64,000 nucleotides of DNA from RBG-16-57-11 sp964503145 (GTDB lineage: Bacteria > Chloroflexota > Anaerolineae > Anaerolineales > UBA4823), in the NCBI GenBank assembly GCA_964503145.1, contig CAZCYV010000002.1:558001-622000 (forward strand). Reading direction: 5' to 3'. Within the stretch, counting starts at the first letter, position 1; each line of letters starts with the position of its first letter. The position numbers were made by a program, and so were the translations under genes. This document shows positions 50,117 to 60,600 of the stretch, piece after piece. Under the pieces are notes generated by a model. It ran no database searches, was not told where the DNA came from, and was given only the letters and a program-made list of their open reading frames with translations.

Positions 50117-53100
50117 TTAGCGGAAGACCAACGGCAACATCACCTTCTTGATATCCACCTGCCCTGCCAGGCCGACCGCTGCGCCGCGTTCTGATGATAG
50201 ATTAACCGCCGGCAAAGATCCGGTCACGCCCTCGGGCAGATCGGCCGTCAACGTATGCGCCCCCGGATCTACACCGTAGAAGGCGAAGCGCCCATGCTGG
50301 TCGGTCACCTCGGTGCGTGAGCCATCCAGGGTGACGGTCACACCCGCTAAGGGCGCTTCCCAGGGCTGGCGCAAGCCATCATTATTGGTGTCGAGCCACA
50401 GGGTACCGCGCACCACGCCGGGAGCTACTGCTGCCAGACCGACTCCATGACCTTCTCCCACTGCCAGGATGAAGGACTGCGGTTGGACGGTGGTTGTCGT
50501 TGCCGCCAGGGTATATGCGCCGTCTGGCAACCCCAAGAAGAGGCCGCGCCCGCCCATCGTTTTCATCTGCTCCATACCCAGTGTCAGGGTAAACGGCGTC
50601 TGGAAGACCAGTTCATCAGGTTGCTGCTGACCACCGCCATCCCAATCGTCGTATACCATGCCGCTGACCATGCCCGGTAGTTCAAGCGGAATTTGCACCA
50701 CACCGCCCTGGAACAGGGTGATGGTCGAGGCAGGCACAGTTGCATAACCGGTCGGCGGCGTGGCGGTTACGGTGTAACTGCCATCTGGCAGATCAGTGAG
50801 CACTGCCCGCCCATTGGGTGTTGTCGTAGCGTTGGCAGATGCTGCGCCGCTCAGGGCCAGGTCCACTCCACCCACACCGGACTCGCCTTCATCTTGCTCA
50901 CCATCGCCATCCAAATCCACAAACGCCTGGATGATGGTCAACCCGGCCGGGCGCAGGGGGATGGCGGGCAGGGTCACGTCCGCACCCTGCATGGACACAG
51001 CGCGCGTGGCCGGGCCACTGACCACATATCCGGCCGGCGGCACGATGGTCAGTATGTGCAGCCCATCGCCCAGGCTAAGGGGCTGGCCCCAGCCCGTTTG
51101 CCCGGAGACGCCGCTGCTGCCGCCGCCGGCCAGCGTCACGCCCGCCAGCCCCGGCTCGCCGGCGTCGCGGGCGCCATTGCCGTTGTCGTCGCGGAAGGCG
51201 CTCCAGGCGACCTGCGCTGTGTCATTGGCGTTGACCCGGAACAGCGGCTCGGCCGGGTTGAGGGTGATGTAAGCCATAGAAGTCCACACGCCGGCGATCG
51301 ATACACATTGTCCCGTGTAAAGATTACCGCTTTCGCAAACATGCAAAAGGCGTGGTGTGTCTACCAGCCCCGGCACATCTATAACTTTCAGGCAGTGACC
51401 GTTACCTTGCATCTGAAACGAACCTGCACTATCCGTGTAGGTGTCGGCCAGGATAACGGGGCTAGTCACATTGCAGTTTCCCCCAGTCTGGTGGGCATAC
51501 CGCACCACGCGCGCTCCGGCAATGGGGATCAGGGCGTCGCCTTGTTGGTACTTCACGGTACCACCCACCTGGAAGACAGGACCGGAGGATGCCCCTTCTA
51601 TGGCGACGCCCAGCTGCACCGCTGTATGGTCCGCACCAACGGTGAACACACCGGGCGACGCAGTGACGAACAGAGCATCCGGCGCGTTGACGAGCTGCAG
51701 GGCGTAGGGAGTGTTGGCCGTCAGCCCCTCAAAGCGGAAGTACCCGGCGGCATCGGGTGTGGCCACAGCCACTTCCTGCCCGGCAGAACCGATCAGGCGT
51801 ACGGCATAATCATCAATGCCGGGTTCGTTGCCATCCCACTGCTGGTTGCCGTTGCTGTCGTTGTACACCACACCCACCACGTGACCGGTGGGAACCAGGT
51901 TCAGGTTATTTCCGCTCAGGATTTGGCCTGACTGGTAGGTAATCAGCGGCTCGCTGTTGGCGATATAGCCGGGCGGCGGCGCAGGGATGCGCAAGCGATA
52001 AGTGGCTGGGCTCAGGTTGCTGAAGCTGAAATTACCAAAACTGTCGCTGGTGGTCTCGATACTGGCGTTGGTGGCTGTGTTTTGCAATTGCACGACCAGG
52101 CCCGACGCCAGCGAACCGCCTCCCCAGACGATCGTTCCCGGATTGCCGTTGGGTGGCCAGACCTTGCCGCTGATGCTGCCGGCGTCGCGCAGGGGGATGA
52201 GCAGCGTCTGCGCAGCATTGTTGGTGACGATCGGGCCCATGGGCAGAGTCCACAGGGAGGCGTAGCCAGCCGGTGGCGTGAACTGCACCGGGTAGCTGCC
52301 GCCGGGCAGGTAGAAGGTCGCGCCGCTGTTGCTGAGGCTCTGCGTGACGCCGTTGACGGTCGCGCTGCCTCCGCCGACAAAGGCTTCGCCAGCCTCGCGG
52401 CTGCCGTTGCCGTTGCCGTCTAGGAAGGCGCGCACCAGCAACGTGTTAGCCGGCTGAACCGCTAGCGCCACCGGCTCGCCGCCGCTGCGCGGTACGTTGA
52501 CGCCCGCCGGATCGGCCGGCAAGAGATCGGCCGGCAGCCCGGCGGTGATCTGGGCGCAGACGGGGAAAAAGCCGCTGGGCGGCGGGTTGAAGACGGCCAC
52601 GCCGCCGCTGTCGGTGGTGACGGTCTGCAAGTCCGCGCCGCTGCTGCCGCAGGCCGCATCGCGCAGCCGCACGGATACGTCCGCCAAGCGCTGTTCGCCC
52701 GCGTCGGCTGCGCCGTTGTGGTTGCCGTCGATGAAGACCAACACCCGCGGCCGGTTGTCCGCCGGCGTCAGGGGGAAGTCGATCAGCGGCACGGCCCCGT
52801 TCAGCGGCACGGAAACATCTCGCACCCACGTTTGCCCAGCGTGGGTCAGCGTCACCCGATACTCGCCGCTGGTGATCGGCGATTTGGTGTAGCTGCCGTT
52901 GGAGCCGGTCGTGAGATTTGCCACGGAAGAACCGTCGGGCCGGGTGATCGCCACGGCCGCGCCGGCGATGGGGTCGTCCCAGGCCTCGTCGAAGACGCCG
53001 TTGGCGTCCGTATCCCAGAAGACACGGCCACCCAGCGCCTGGTTTTCATTGAGCTGGTAGCCCACCTCCAGCAGCTCCGGCGCGGGGGCGACGCCCGTCA

Positions 53101-56100
53101 GGGTGTACCAGCGCTCCACCGCGGTCGTCGGCGCGTAGCCCGGCGGCAGGTTCACCCGCACCCGATAGTTGCCGGGGACAGGCAGGTTGGGGAAGCTGAA
53201 GTAGCCGCTGTTCCAGTTGGTCCCCTGGGTGGTCAGGGTGCTGGTGATCTCGATGCCTAGCTGGTTGTAGAGCGTCACCGGGATGCCGTTGTTGCTGGGC
53301 ACGTTGCTCTCGGTGCAGTTGTTGCCGTTGGCGCGCACGCCCTGCGGCGCGCAGCGATCCCAAAAGGCGTAGCCGGCGATGGTCTGCGGGTTGGTGGGGT
53401 TCCAGGGATAGCGCACGTCCACGTGGGTGTTGTCGGCAATGACCACGATCTGGCTGTAGGCGGGCCAGCTTGCCTGCCCCGGCGCGTTTGGGTCGGGGAT
53501 GAGGCGCACCTCCAGCGTGGCCGGATTCAGGTTCCAGTTGCTGGTGGTGGGCTGGCTGGCGGGCAGATAGCCGGTCTCGATGAGGCTGCCGCTGAGGGTG
53601 CGCACTTCGTAGGTGCAGGCAAAACCGGGCTGTCCGGCGACCGGCAGTTGGCAGAACATGTTCAGCGAACGGGAGAGCGTGCCGCTGAAGTTGAGGGTGG
53701 CGGCGCTGTCGTTGCTGACAACGGCTGTGCGCTCCGCCGGCGTCAATTGCAATCCGGGGACCAGGTTGCCTAAGTCATCGAAGGGCTGCACGATATAGGT
53801 TCCGGGCGCCAACCCCTCCACCCGCGCTTCGCCCTGGGCGTTGGTGAAGGCGACGCGCACCTGGCTGCCGTTGAGCAGCAGTTCGAAGGGTAGGAAGTCG
53901 ATGGGCAACGCCTGCCCATTGACCACCTGCACCGCCTTGATGGTCAGCTCCCCCTTCTTCAGCAGCGTCCAGTTTTCCACCGCGCTGCCGTTGAGCGTGG
54001 CGGGCACGAAGCGCTGCGTGACACCATCAGCGGTGACGTAATTGGCGGGCGGGCTGATTTGCAGCGTGTAGCTGCCGTCGGCCAGACCAGCAAAGCCATA
54101 AGCGCCGTTGGCAAAACCGAAGGAGACGGTTTGCCGGTTGCCCGGCTGCAGGGTGAACGGCACGCCGTCCAGCCCTACGCCGTTGATGTTGGCGACCTGG
54201 CCGCCGATCGTCCCGCCAGCGGCGAAGGGAAGCTGGGCGCTGACCATATTCCTGCCGGCCACGTAAACCTCGACCTCGCGGCTGGCGGGGAAGAAGCCGC
54301 CCGGCGCGTCCATCTGCACGCGATATGTGCCCGGGTTGCTGATGCGGAAGGCATAAGCGCCATGGCTCCAGGATGAGCCTGTGACGTGGGTGGCGAGTTG
54401 ATTGCCGTTGATGTCCAGCAGGCGCACGGTGCGGCCGTTCAGGGGCGTCTCGCCGGAATTCGGGAAGCCGTCCCCATTGCTATCCACCCAGGCGCGGCCC
54501 ACGATGTAGCCATCGTCATCCGGCTGCGGCACAAAGGAAACCGGCATGATGCCGAAGTTGATCTCCGTGCCGCCGTCTTCGCCCATGGCCACCGCCACCG
54601 GACTGGGGCTGGAGTTGCAGTTGGTGATGACCGAGCAGACGTAGAGATTGGTGGCCTCGACCAGGTAGACCCCGGCCTGCGGCGTGAAGATCTGATAGCT
54701 GCCGTTGACGATATTCGCGTTCAGCGCGGTGTTGGGCGGCGCTTGCAGTGTGGCCGTGATGAGATAGCCCTGTCCCAGCGAATTGACGACGGCAGGCTCG
54801 CCCATGCCAAAAAAGCCGTCGCCGTCCCGGTCAATCCACACGAAACCGTTGATGTTGGCCGGTTCCAGCACGTTAACCAGGGTGCTGGTGATGGCGCTGC
54901 TGCTGTTGTTGACGGCCGTCACGGTCACGGTGTAGGTTCCCGGCGTGGTGAACGTGTGTTCGACCGCCGCGCCGCTGCCCAACTGCCCATCGCCAAAGTC
55001 CCATTCATAACCCACCCCGGTGCCGGTGTTGACGCTGGCGCTGAACTGCGCCGGTAAATCTTCATAAATGGGCAACGATGCCTGCAGCGCCAGCCCGGCG
55101 ATGGGCACATCCACCACCCCACCGGCCGCGTAGGCCAGTGAGAACTCCGAGGTGGAGCCGTCGGCGTGGGTAGCGGTGGCGCTGACGAACTGGTTGGGCG
55201 GGATGGCGGCGGGCAGGGTCACATCGAAGGTGGCATCACCGTTTGCGTCGGTGGTCACATTTGCCGCACCAAGATAATTTTCGCCCTCGCCATAGCCGGT
55301 TGGATCGGCTTCCGCGCTGTAATAGAAGTCCATAGTAAAGGTGGTGTTGGGGTTGCTGTCCAGCGTGCCCTGGATGACCGTCGTGCCGTTGGCATAGGAT
55401 TGGGCAAAGGTGATGACCGGGTAATTTTGCAGGTTGTTGCCGCCGGTGTCGGGGTCATCCGGGTCGTTGAGGGTGACGCCCGCCGGCTGGAGCAGGTCAA
55501 TGCCGAGCTGGGCGTTGTCGAAGATGCGGTTGCCGCGCAATGTGTTCCGCAGCGCGGTGGCGTCAATCCGCACCCCGTTAGGGAAATTGGCCGAGCCATA
55601 GCCATTATGGGCGATGATATTCGTCTCCCCGGGGCCGGTTCCGCCGATCCGATTGTCACTGCCAACGAGCCGGATGCCGTGATAGCCATTGCCCAGCGCC
55701 GTCGCGCCGTCCGCGCCTACGCCGATCCGGTTGCCGGTCAGGACGGAACTGGTCAGGTTCAGGCTGATGCCTTCGAAGGTGTTGCCGGCGATCACGTTGT
55801 CGCGCACCAGGAGACCCTGCGACGCGCCGCCGATGCCGACGTTGTTGGGCAGCGCCGCCAGGCCGGTGGCGTCCACGCCGATCCAGTTGCCGGCGATGGT
55901 GTTGGGTTGCGCTCCGGCGATGTTGACAAACTGCGAGAAGATGCCGTTGGTGCTGTTGTTGGCGTTGCCGGAGATCAGATTGCGCTCCAGGTCGTCGCTG
56001 ACGCCATTGAAGTTGCTGCCGATCAGGTTGCCGTAGCCGGCCAGGCTGACGCCGCCGCGCGGCGAGCCGCCGAAGCCGTTGGCGATGGCGCTCATTCCGG

Positions 56101-57265
56101 TGATGTCCGTGCCGATCTTGTTGCCCGCAACCACGTTGTTCCAGGGCGAACTCTGGCCGAACAGGACGCCCCAATCGCTGTGGCCGGAGATCAGGTTGCC
56201 TTCCAGCGCGTCGGAGACGCCGTCGCCGTCTGTGCCGATGACGTTAAATTCTGTGGCGAGGAGGCGCACCCCTTCCACCTGCAAGCCGACGCCGGCCGCG
56301 CCGCTGGCGTTTACGCCAATCAGGTTGCCGGAAACGCGGTTGTGGTGGCTGCGATTAGGGCTGGTTCCGGTGAGCTGGATGTTGTAGGTGTTGCCGCCGA
56401 TGACGTTGCCTTCCAGGGCGTCGCCCACGCCATCGCCATCGGCGCCGATGACGGTGTAGCCCGCTTCCTGCACCAGGATGCCGTTGGCAGCGACGGTGGT
56501 GTTGCTGGTTCCCACTGGAGCCGTGCCCGCCGCATTCAGGCCGATATAGTTGCCCATGATTTTGTTGCCGGTGGTGGCGGGCTGGTAGATCCAGATGTTC
56601 TGGTCAATGTTGGCGGAGATGACGTTGCGTTCGGCCGCGTCGTTCACGCCGTCGGCGTTCGTGCCGATGCGGTTGTTGCTGGAGCCGCCGTCGATCCAGA
56701 CGCCGCGCTGGTTGGCGACGCGGGTATTCCCGGCAAGATTTGTGCCGATGTAGTTGCCGTACAGCCAGTTGTCGCCGCCGGTTTGCAGCCGGATGCCGCC
56801 GGCGAAGCTGCCGCCCACAAAGCCGTTGATCACCAGCCCGCGCACGGTGCTGTTGCCGGCTGTGATGTTCAGGCCAACGACGTTGCTGCCAGCCAGGCTG
56901 CCGTTGAGTTCGATCAGCGGCGGACCGCTGTAGCCGCTGCCGCCCTGGCTCCAGCCGTCGATGGTGACGGGGCCGGTGATGGTGGGCAGGGCGGCGGTGG
57001 GCTGGATGGTTTGCTGGCTGCCGGCCGCGCCGATGGCGAAGGTGATGGTGTCCGCGCCGGGGTTGGCGTTGGCGTCGAGGATGGCCTGGCGCAGCGAGCC
57101 GGGGCCGCTGTTGGCGGTGGTGGTGACGGTGTAAACCGCCAGCGGCTCGTCCTGCGCGGTTGGATCTTCCTGCGCGGAAGCACCCTGCAGGGTTGGCGCC
57201 GCCAGGCCGAATAAGAGGACGATCAACAAGATACTGTGCATTATAGCCGGGTGGTGTTTACGCAT
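50117..57265 (-). CDS. Giant secreted beta-helix / PKD / SdrD-repeat surface protein
   Basis: 2382 residues. Signal peptide about 1-31 ('MHSILLIVLLFGLAAP'). 'NSGPGSLRQAILDAN' opens a right-handed beta-helix (about 45-640, repeated 'GNVIGGN'-like rungs). A PKD domain follows (about 800-870, 'YEWDFGDGQLGSG..VEHTFTTPGTYTVTV'). About eleven SdrD_B/CNA-B-type repeats then run to the end, each opening with an Asp-rich loop such as 'WIDRDGDGFFG', 'WVDSNGDGFPN', 'FLDGNGNGSRE' or 'WLDTNNDGLRQ' (probable calcium sites). It ends 'KKVMLPLVFR'. Start chosen at ATG 57265 for the signal peptide; a GTG at 57313 overlaps the upstream gene. Confidence 0.88.
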   Translation of the reverse strand: MRKHHPAIMHSILLIVLLFGLAAPTLQGASAQEDPTAQDEPLAVYTVTTTANSGPGSLRQAILDANANPGADTITFAIGAAGSQQTIQPTAALPTITGPVTIDGWSQGGSGYSGPPLIELNGSLAGSNVVGLNITAGNSTVRGLVINGFVGGSFAGGIRLQTGGDNWLYGNYIGTNLAGNTRVANQRGVWIDGGSSNNRIGTNADGVNDAAERNVISANIDQNIWIYQPATTGNKIMGNYIGLNAAGTAPVGTSNTTVAANGILVQEAGYTVIGADGDGVGDALEGNVIGGNTYNIQLTGTSPNRSHHNRVSGNLIGVNASGAAGVGLQVEGVRLLATEFNVIGTDGDGVSDALEGNLISGHSDWGVLFGQSSPWNNVVAGNKIGTDITGMSAIANGFGGSPRGGVSLAGYGNLIGSNFNGVSDDLERNLISGNANNSTNGIFSQFVNIAGAQPNTIAGNWIGVDATGLAALPNNVGIGGASQGLLVRDNVIAGNTFEGISLNLTSSVLTGNRIGVGADGATALGNGYHGIRLVGSDNRIGGTGPGETNIIAHNGYGSANFPNGVRIDATALRNTLRGNRIFDNAQLGIDLLQPAGVTLNDPDDPDTGGNNLQNYPVITFAQSYANGTTVIQGTLDSNPNTTFTMDFYYSAEADPTGYGEGENYLGAANVTTDANGDATFDVTLPAAIPPNQFVSATATHADGSTSEFSLAYAAGGVVDVPIAGLALQASLPIYEDLPAQFSASVNTGTGVGYEWDFGDGQLGSGAAVEHTFTTPGTYTVTVTAVNNSSSAITSTLVNVLEPANINGFVWIDRDGDGFFGMGEPAVVNSLGQGYLITATLQAPPNTALNANIVNGSYQIFTPQAGVYLVEATNLYVCSVITNCNSSPSPVAVAMGEDGGTEINFGIMPVSFVPQPDDDGYIVGRAWVDSNGDGFPNSGETPLNGRTVRLLDINGNQLATHVTGSSWSHGAYAFRISNPGTYRVQMDAPGGFFPASREVEVYVAGRNMVSAQLPFAAGGTIGGQVANINGVGLDGVPFTLQPGNRQTVSFGFANGAYGFAGLADGSYTLQISPPANYVTADGVTQRFVPATLNGSAVENWTLLKKGELTIKAVQVVNGQALPIDFLPFELLLNGSQVRVAFTNAQGEARVEGLAPGTYIVQPFDDLGNLVPGLQLTPAERTAVVSNDSAATLNFSGTLSRSLNMFCQLPVAGQPGFACTYEVRTLSGSLIETGYLPASQPTTSNWNLNPATLEVRLIPDPNAPGQASWPAYSQIVVIADNTHVDVRYPWNPTNPQTIAGYAFWDRCAPQGVRANGNNCTESNVPSNNGIPVTLYNQLGIEITSTLTTQGTNWNSGYFSFPNLPVPGNYRVRVNLPPGYAPTTAVERWYTLTGVAPAPELLEVGYQLNENQALGGRVFWDTDANGVFDEAWDDPIAGAAVAITRPDGSSVANLTTGSNGSYTKSPITSGEYRVTLTHAGQTWVRDVSVPLNGAVPLIDFPLTPADNRPRVLVFIDGNHNGAADAGEQRLADVSVRLRDAACGSSGADLQTVTTDSGGVAVFNPPPSGFFPVCAQITAGLPADLLPADPAGVNVPRSGGEPVALAVQPANTLLVRAFLDGNGNGSREAGEAFVGGGSATVNGVTQSLSNSGATFYLPGGSYPVQFTPPAGYASLWTLPMGPIVTNNAAQTLLIPLRDAGSISGKVWPPNGNPGTIVWGGGSLASGLVVQLQNTATNASIETTSDSFGNFSFSNLSPATYRLRIPAPPPGYIANSEPLITYQSGQILSGNNLNLVPTGHVVGVVYNDSNGNQQWDGNEPGIDDYAVRLIGSAGQEVAVATPDAAGYFRFEGLTANTPYALQLVNAPDALFVTASPGVFTVGADHTAVQLGVAIEGASSGPVFQVGGTVKYQQGDALIPIAGARVVRYAHQTGGNCNVTSPVILADTYTDSAGSFQMQGNGHCLKVIDVPGLVDTPRLLHVCESGNLYTGQCVSIAGVWTSMAYITLNPAEPLFRVNANDTAQVAWSAFRDDNGNGARDAGEPGLAGVTLAGGGSSGVSGQTGWGQPLSLGDGLHILTIVPPAGYVVSGPATRAVSMQGADVTLPAIPLRPAGLTIIQAFVDLDGDGEQDEGESGVGGVDLALSGAASANATTTPNGRAVLTDLPDGSYTVTATPPTGYATVPASTITLFQGGVVQIPLELPGMVSGMVYDDWDGGGQQQPDELVFQTPFTLTLGMEQMKTMGGRGLFLGLPDGAYTLAATTTTVQPQSFILAVGEGHGVGLAAVAPGVVRGTLWLDTNNDGLRQPWEAPLAGVTVTLDGSRTEVTDQHGRFAFYGVDPGAHTLTADLPEGVTGSLPAVNLSSERGAAVGLAGQVDIKKVMLPLVFR

Positions 57266-57309
57266 GTGTTTAACCTCACAATGACTGATAGAGCTACCTT
57301 GGCCGGAAG

Positions 57310-57516
57310 TCACTCGACCGGATAAGAGGTGGTCGGATAAGAGCTGGTCAAATCATTGAGATAGGCCAGCAATGCGTCCAGATCGCGAAACCCCTGGCGG
57401 GCGTGGGTATGAGCGTCCTCCAGGCTAAAGCGCCAGGAAGGGGATGACGATAGATTCTGATCGTCTTCCAACCAGATGCGCAGTAAATAAGCACGGTAAG
57501 ACCGTTCAGATGTCAT
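57310..57516 (-). CDS. Small protein of the YRAYLLRIW type
   Basis: 68 residues, soluble. The pattern 'SYRAYLLRIWLEDDQN..SWRFSLEDAHTHARQGFRDLDALLAYL' resembles small proteins I associate with Chloroflexota regulators; function unknown. It ends within 4 bp of a possible GTG for the giant surface-protein gene and is divergent from the BTAD regulator gene. Confidence 0.7.
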   Translation of the reverse strand: MTSERSYRAYLLRIWLEDDQNLSSSPSWRFSLEDAHTHARQGFRDLDALLAYLNDLTSSYPTTSYPVE

Positions 57517-57535
57517 GAGAGGGTGAGTTTTAATC

Positions 57536-57564
57536 TAGACATTGGTTTTTACACCCTTTATAAT
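57536..57564 (+). promoter_or_regulatory. Promoter of the BTAD regulator gene
   Basis: TAGACA (57536-57541), 17-nt spacer, TATAAT (57559-57564): one mismatch in the -35, perfect -10. The leader to TTG 57659 is about 88 nt. Confidence 0.7.
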
Positions 57565-57658
57565 GGAAGGCGAAATCTTGCGTGCTTTCAAAAACTGGTC
57601 AAATCTTACCTACTAAGGGTTAATTGGGCGTTGATTCAGCGTTAATCGGGGAACCAAT

Positions 57659-60600
57659 TTGGAAAAGCTTGAGATTAATGTATTAGGGCCTGTGCAATTA
57701 ACCCTGGCCGGCAAGCCGCTGGCCGGATTGGTTTCAGCCAAGGCCAAAGCGCTGTTGGTCTATCTGGCCATAGAGCGGCGCCCTTGTTCGCGCAGTGCCC
57801 TGGCAGGGCTGTTATGGAGCGATCTGCCAGAAGACGATGCCCGGCGAAATTTACGCGTAGAAGTCTCGAAGCTGCGCCGCTGGCTGAACCCTTATCTGGT
57901 CTTCACCTCTCAGGAAGCGAGCATCAACCCAACCAGCCCCTATCTGGTGGATGTTCACGAGTTTGAGGATTGGGTCTCAAAATTCCGTGCTCAGGCTTCT
58001 TCGCCAGATCTGAGCCAGATGCTGGAGACTGTTGCGCTCTACCGGGGCGACTTCTTGAGCGATTTTCATGTACGCGCAGCGCCATTGTTCGAAGAGTGGG
58101 TGCTGGTGGAACGTGAACGCCTGCGCCAATTGGCGTTGGATCTGTTGGATCAAATCAATCAGGCTGCTATCCAACAGCAAGACTGGAAAGCAGGTTTGTT
58201 CGCAGCACGTAAATCGCTGGCCATCGATAGCTGGAGAGAGAAGAGTCATCGTCAGTTGATGATCATCCTGGTGCTCAGCGGCGACCGCAGCGCCGCCCTG
58301 GCCCAGTTTGAGACCGCCCGCCGCATCCTGGTGCAGGAATTGGGGGTAGAGCCTGGCCCGGAAACGCTGGCTTTATACCAGCGCATCAAGCAAGGGGAGC
58401 TTATACCGCCTGCCAGCTCAGCTCCGATGATTCAAATCGGCGCCTCGCCCCCACCGCATAATTTGCCTGCTCCAACCACCTCATTCATCGGACGGCAGGC
58501 GGAACTGGCGCAGGTTGCGGAACTGCTGGCCGATCCCGGTTGCCGCCTGCTGACGCTGACCGGGCCCGGCGGCATTGGCAAAACCCGCCTGGCGCTGGAG
58601 ATCTGCTGGAAGCTTTTCAGTGATCCTGCCGCAATCTTCAAAGATGGCCTGTATTTTGTTCCGCTTGCATCGCTAACCGATCCAGACTTGCTGGCCCCAA
58701 CCATCGCGGGAGCGCTCGACCTATCGCTGTCTGGTTCCCAGGAGGCGCAAAAGCAGTTAGCCCAGCACCTCAAAGATAAACGAATGCTGCTTGTGCTGGA
58801 CAATTTCGAACAACTGGTCGAAGCCGCGCCGGTCCTGGTTGAAATCCTGCGAGGCGCGCCTGGGGTCAAGCTGCTGGTCACCTCCCGCCACCAGCTCGAT
58901 TTGTACGAAGAATGGGTTTTTTCGGTAGAGGGTATGTCTTATCCTGCTCATGTGGATCGTGCTGGTTGGCAAGATTTCAGCGCAGTGCAGCTCTTCCAGC
59001 AGCGAGCACGGCGGGTGAACCTGCGCTTTTCCGTGGAGGAGCACCGCGATTGCATTGTTCACTTATGTCAGTTGCTGGAGGGCCTGCCTCTGGGCATCGA
59101 GCTGGCGGCGGCCTGGCTGCAGGTGTTGCCCTGTGAGCAGATTTCCAGGCTCATCGAGCACAATCTTGACCTGCCCGAGAACCGTATCCGTAATCTCCCG
59201 CCCCGCCAGCGCAGCTTGCGAGCTGTCCTGCAATACTCCTGGGATCTGCTCTCGGAGGAAGAACAGCACACCCTGGCCCGCATCGCGGTTTTCCAGCCGG
59301 GTTTCACGCCACAGGCCGCCGAGGCGGTCGCCAGGTCTCGCCCGCGGACGCTGGCCGGCCTGGTCAGCAAGTCGCTGCTGCGTTTTACATCCGATGGGCG
59401 TTATGGCATGCACAGCCTTCTTCAGGCTTTTGCGCAAGAAAAACTCGCCGAGCCAGAACTGGATGCAGTTCGAGAAGCCCACAGTCACTATTACGGTGCT
59501 TACCTCTCTGTTCGCGAGCAGGATATCTCCGGGCCCAGGGAAACTGCGGCGATCGATGAAATCGCTATGGAGATCGGCAATATCCGCCTGGGCTGGCAGT
59601 GGGCTATCGGAAAGATATCTGCAACCCGAACCAATCCCAGCTCTCCACCTTCCCCAAAAGTGCTGACGCTGATCGAGCAGTACCTGCCCATGCTAAGCGC
59701 CTTCTACCAGCACAGGAGCTGGTTTCACGAAGGGCAGGCGGTTTTCTCCCATGCGGCGAGCACCATGGAAAACGCCGGTTTCGATCAAATGGAGCCGACT
59801 TCCAGAGCGCCCTTCCTGCTGGGGAGCGTATGCCTGGCGCGCGCCCGATTTTGCCGGGTGCTGGGGCAGAACAAAACCGCCCACTCCCTGGTGCTCAAGG
59901 GCTTATCCTTATTGGGTCAAGCTTCGGACAGCTTGCAGATTGCGGACGCATGGCATCTCCTCGGTCAGATCGAACATCAAATGGGCGCAGGCGAGGCCGC
60001 GGATCAAGCTTACCACCAGAGCCTGGATATTTATCGCTGCCTGAATAACCCAACAGGCATCGCTTCGAATCTGATCAGCCTGGGAGTGCTGGCAAAAAAC
60101 CGAGGAGACCTTTCTCAGGCGAGCGACCTATACATGGAATGCCTGGAGATTTTCCGCCAGCGGGACGATCCGCGTGGTATCTGGGTCTGCTTGATCAACC
60201 TGGGAAACATTGCCAACGTCCAACAGGATTACCAACAGGCAAAGCGGCTATACGAAGAAAGTCTGACAACCCTTCAAGGGTCTGGCGACAAATCCAGGCA
60301 GGCTCTGACCCTGGTCAACCTGGGGAGCGTCGCTCGGGAGACCGATGCGTGTGAACAGGCGCTACAGTATTATCTGGAAAGCCTCAAAATCGGCGAGGAG
60401 ACCGGTGAGAAGCGCATCCTGATTGCCAGCCTGGACGGGCTTGGCAAGACCTATCTTAACCAGGGCGACCTCGCCGCTGCCCAGGATTATCTGCTGAAGG
60501 CACTGCGGAATGCTATAGAGGCCAACTTACTCCCCCAGGCGCTTGACAGCCTGGCCTCGCTGGGACGCTTGAAGACAAATCTCGGCGAGATGGAGCTGGC

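Noticed and set aside
50693..51931. 412-codon plus-strand open frame
   Set aside because: Also antisense to the SdrD-like repeats of the giant protein, with no recognisable domain.
55166..57214. 682-codon open frame on the plus strand opposite the giant surface-protein gene
   Set aside because: It is an antisense shadow of GC-rich repeated codons; the minus-strand frame has a signal peptide, domains and terminator.
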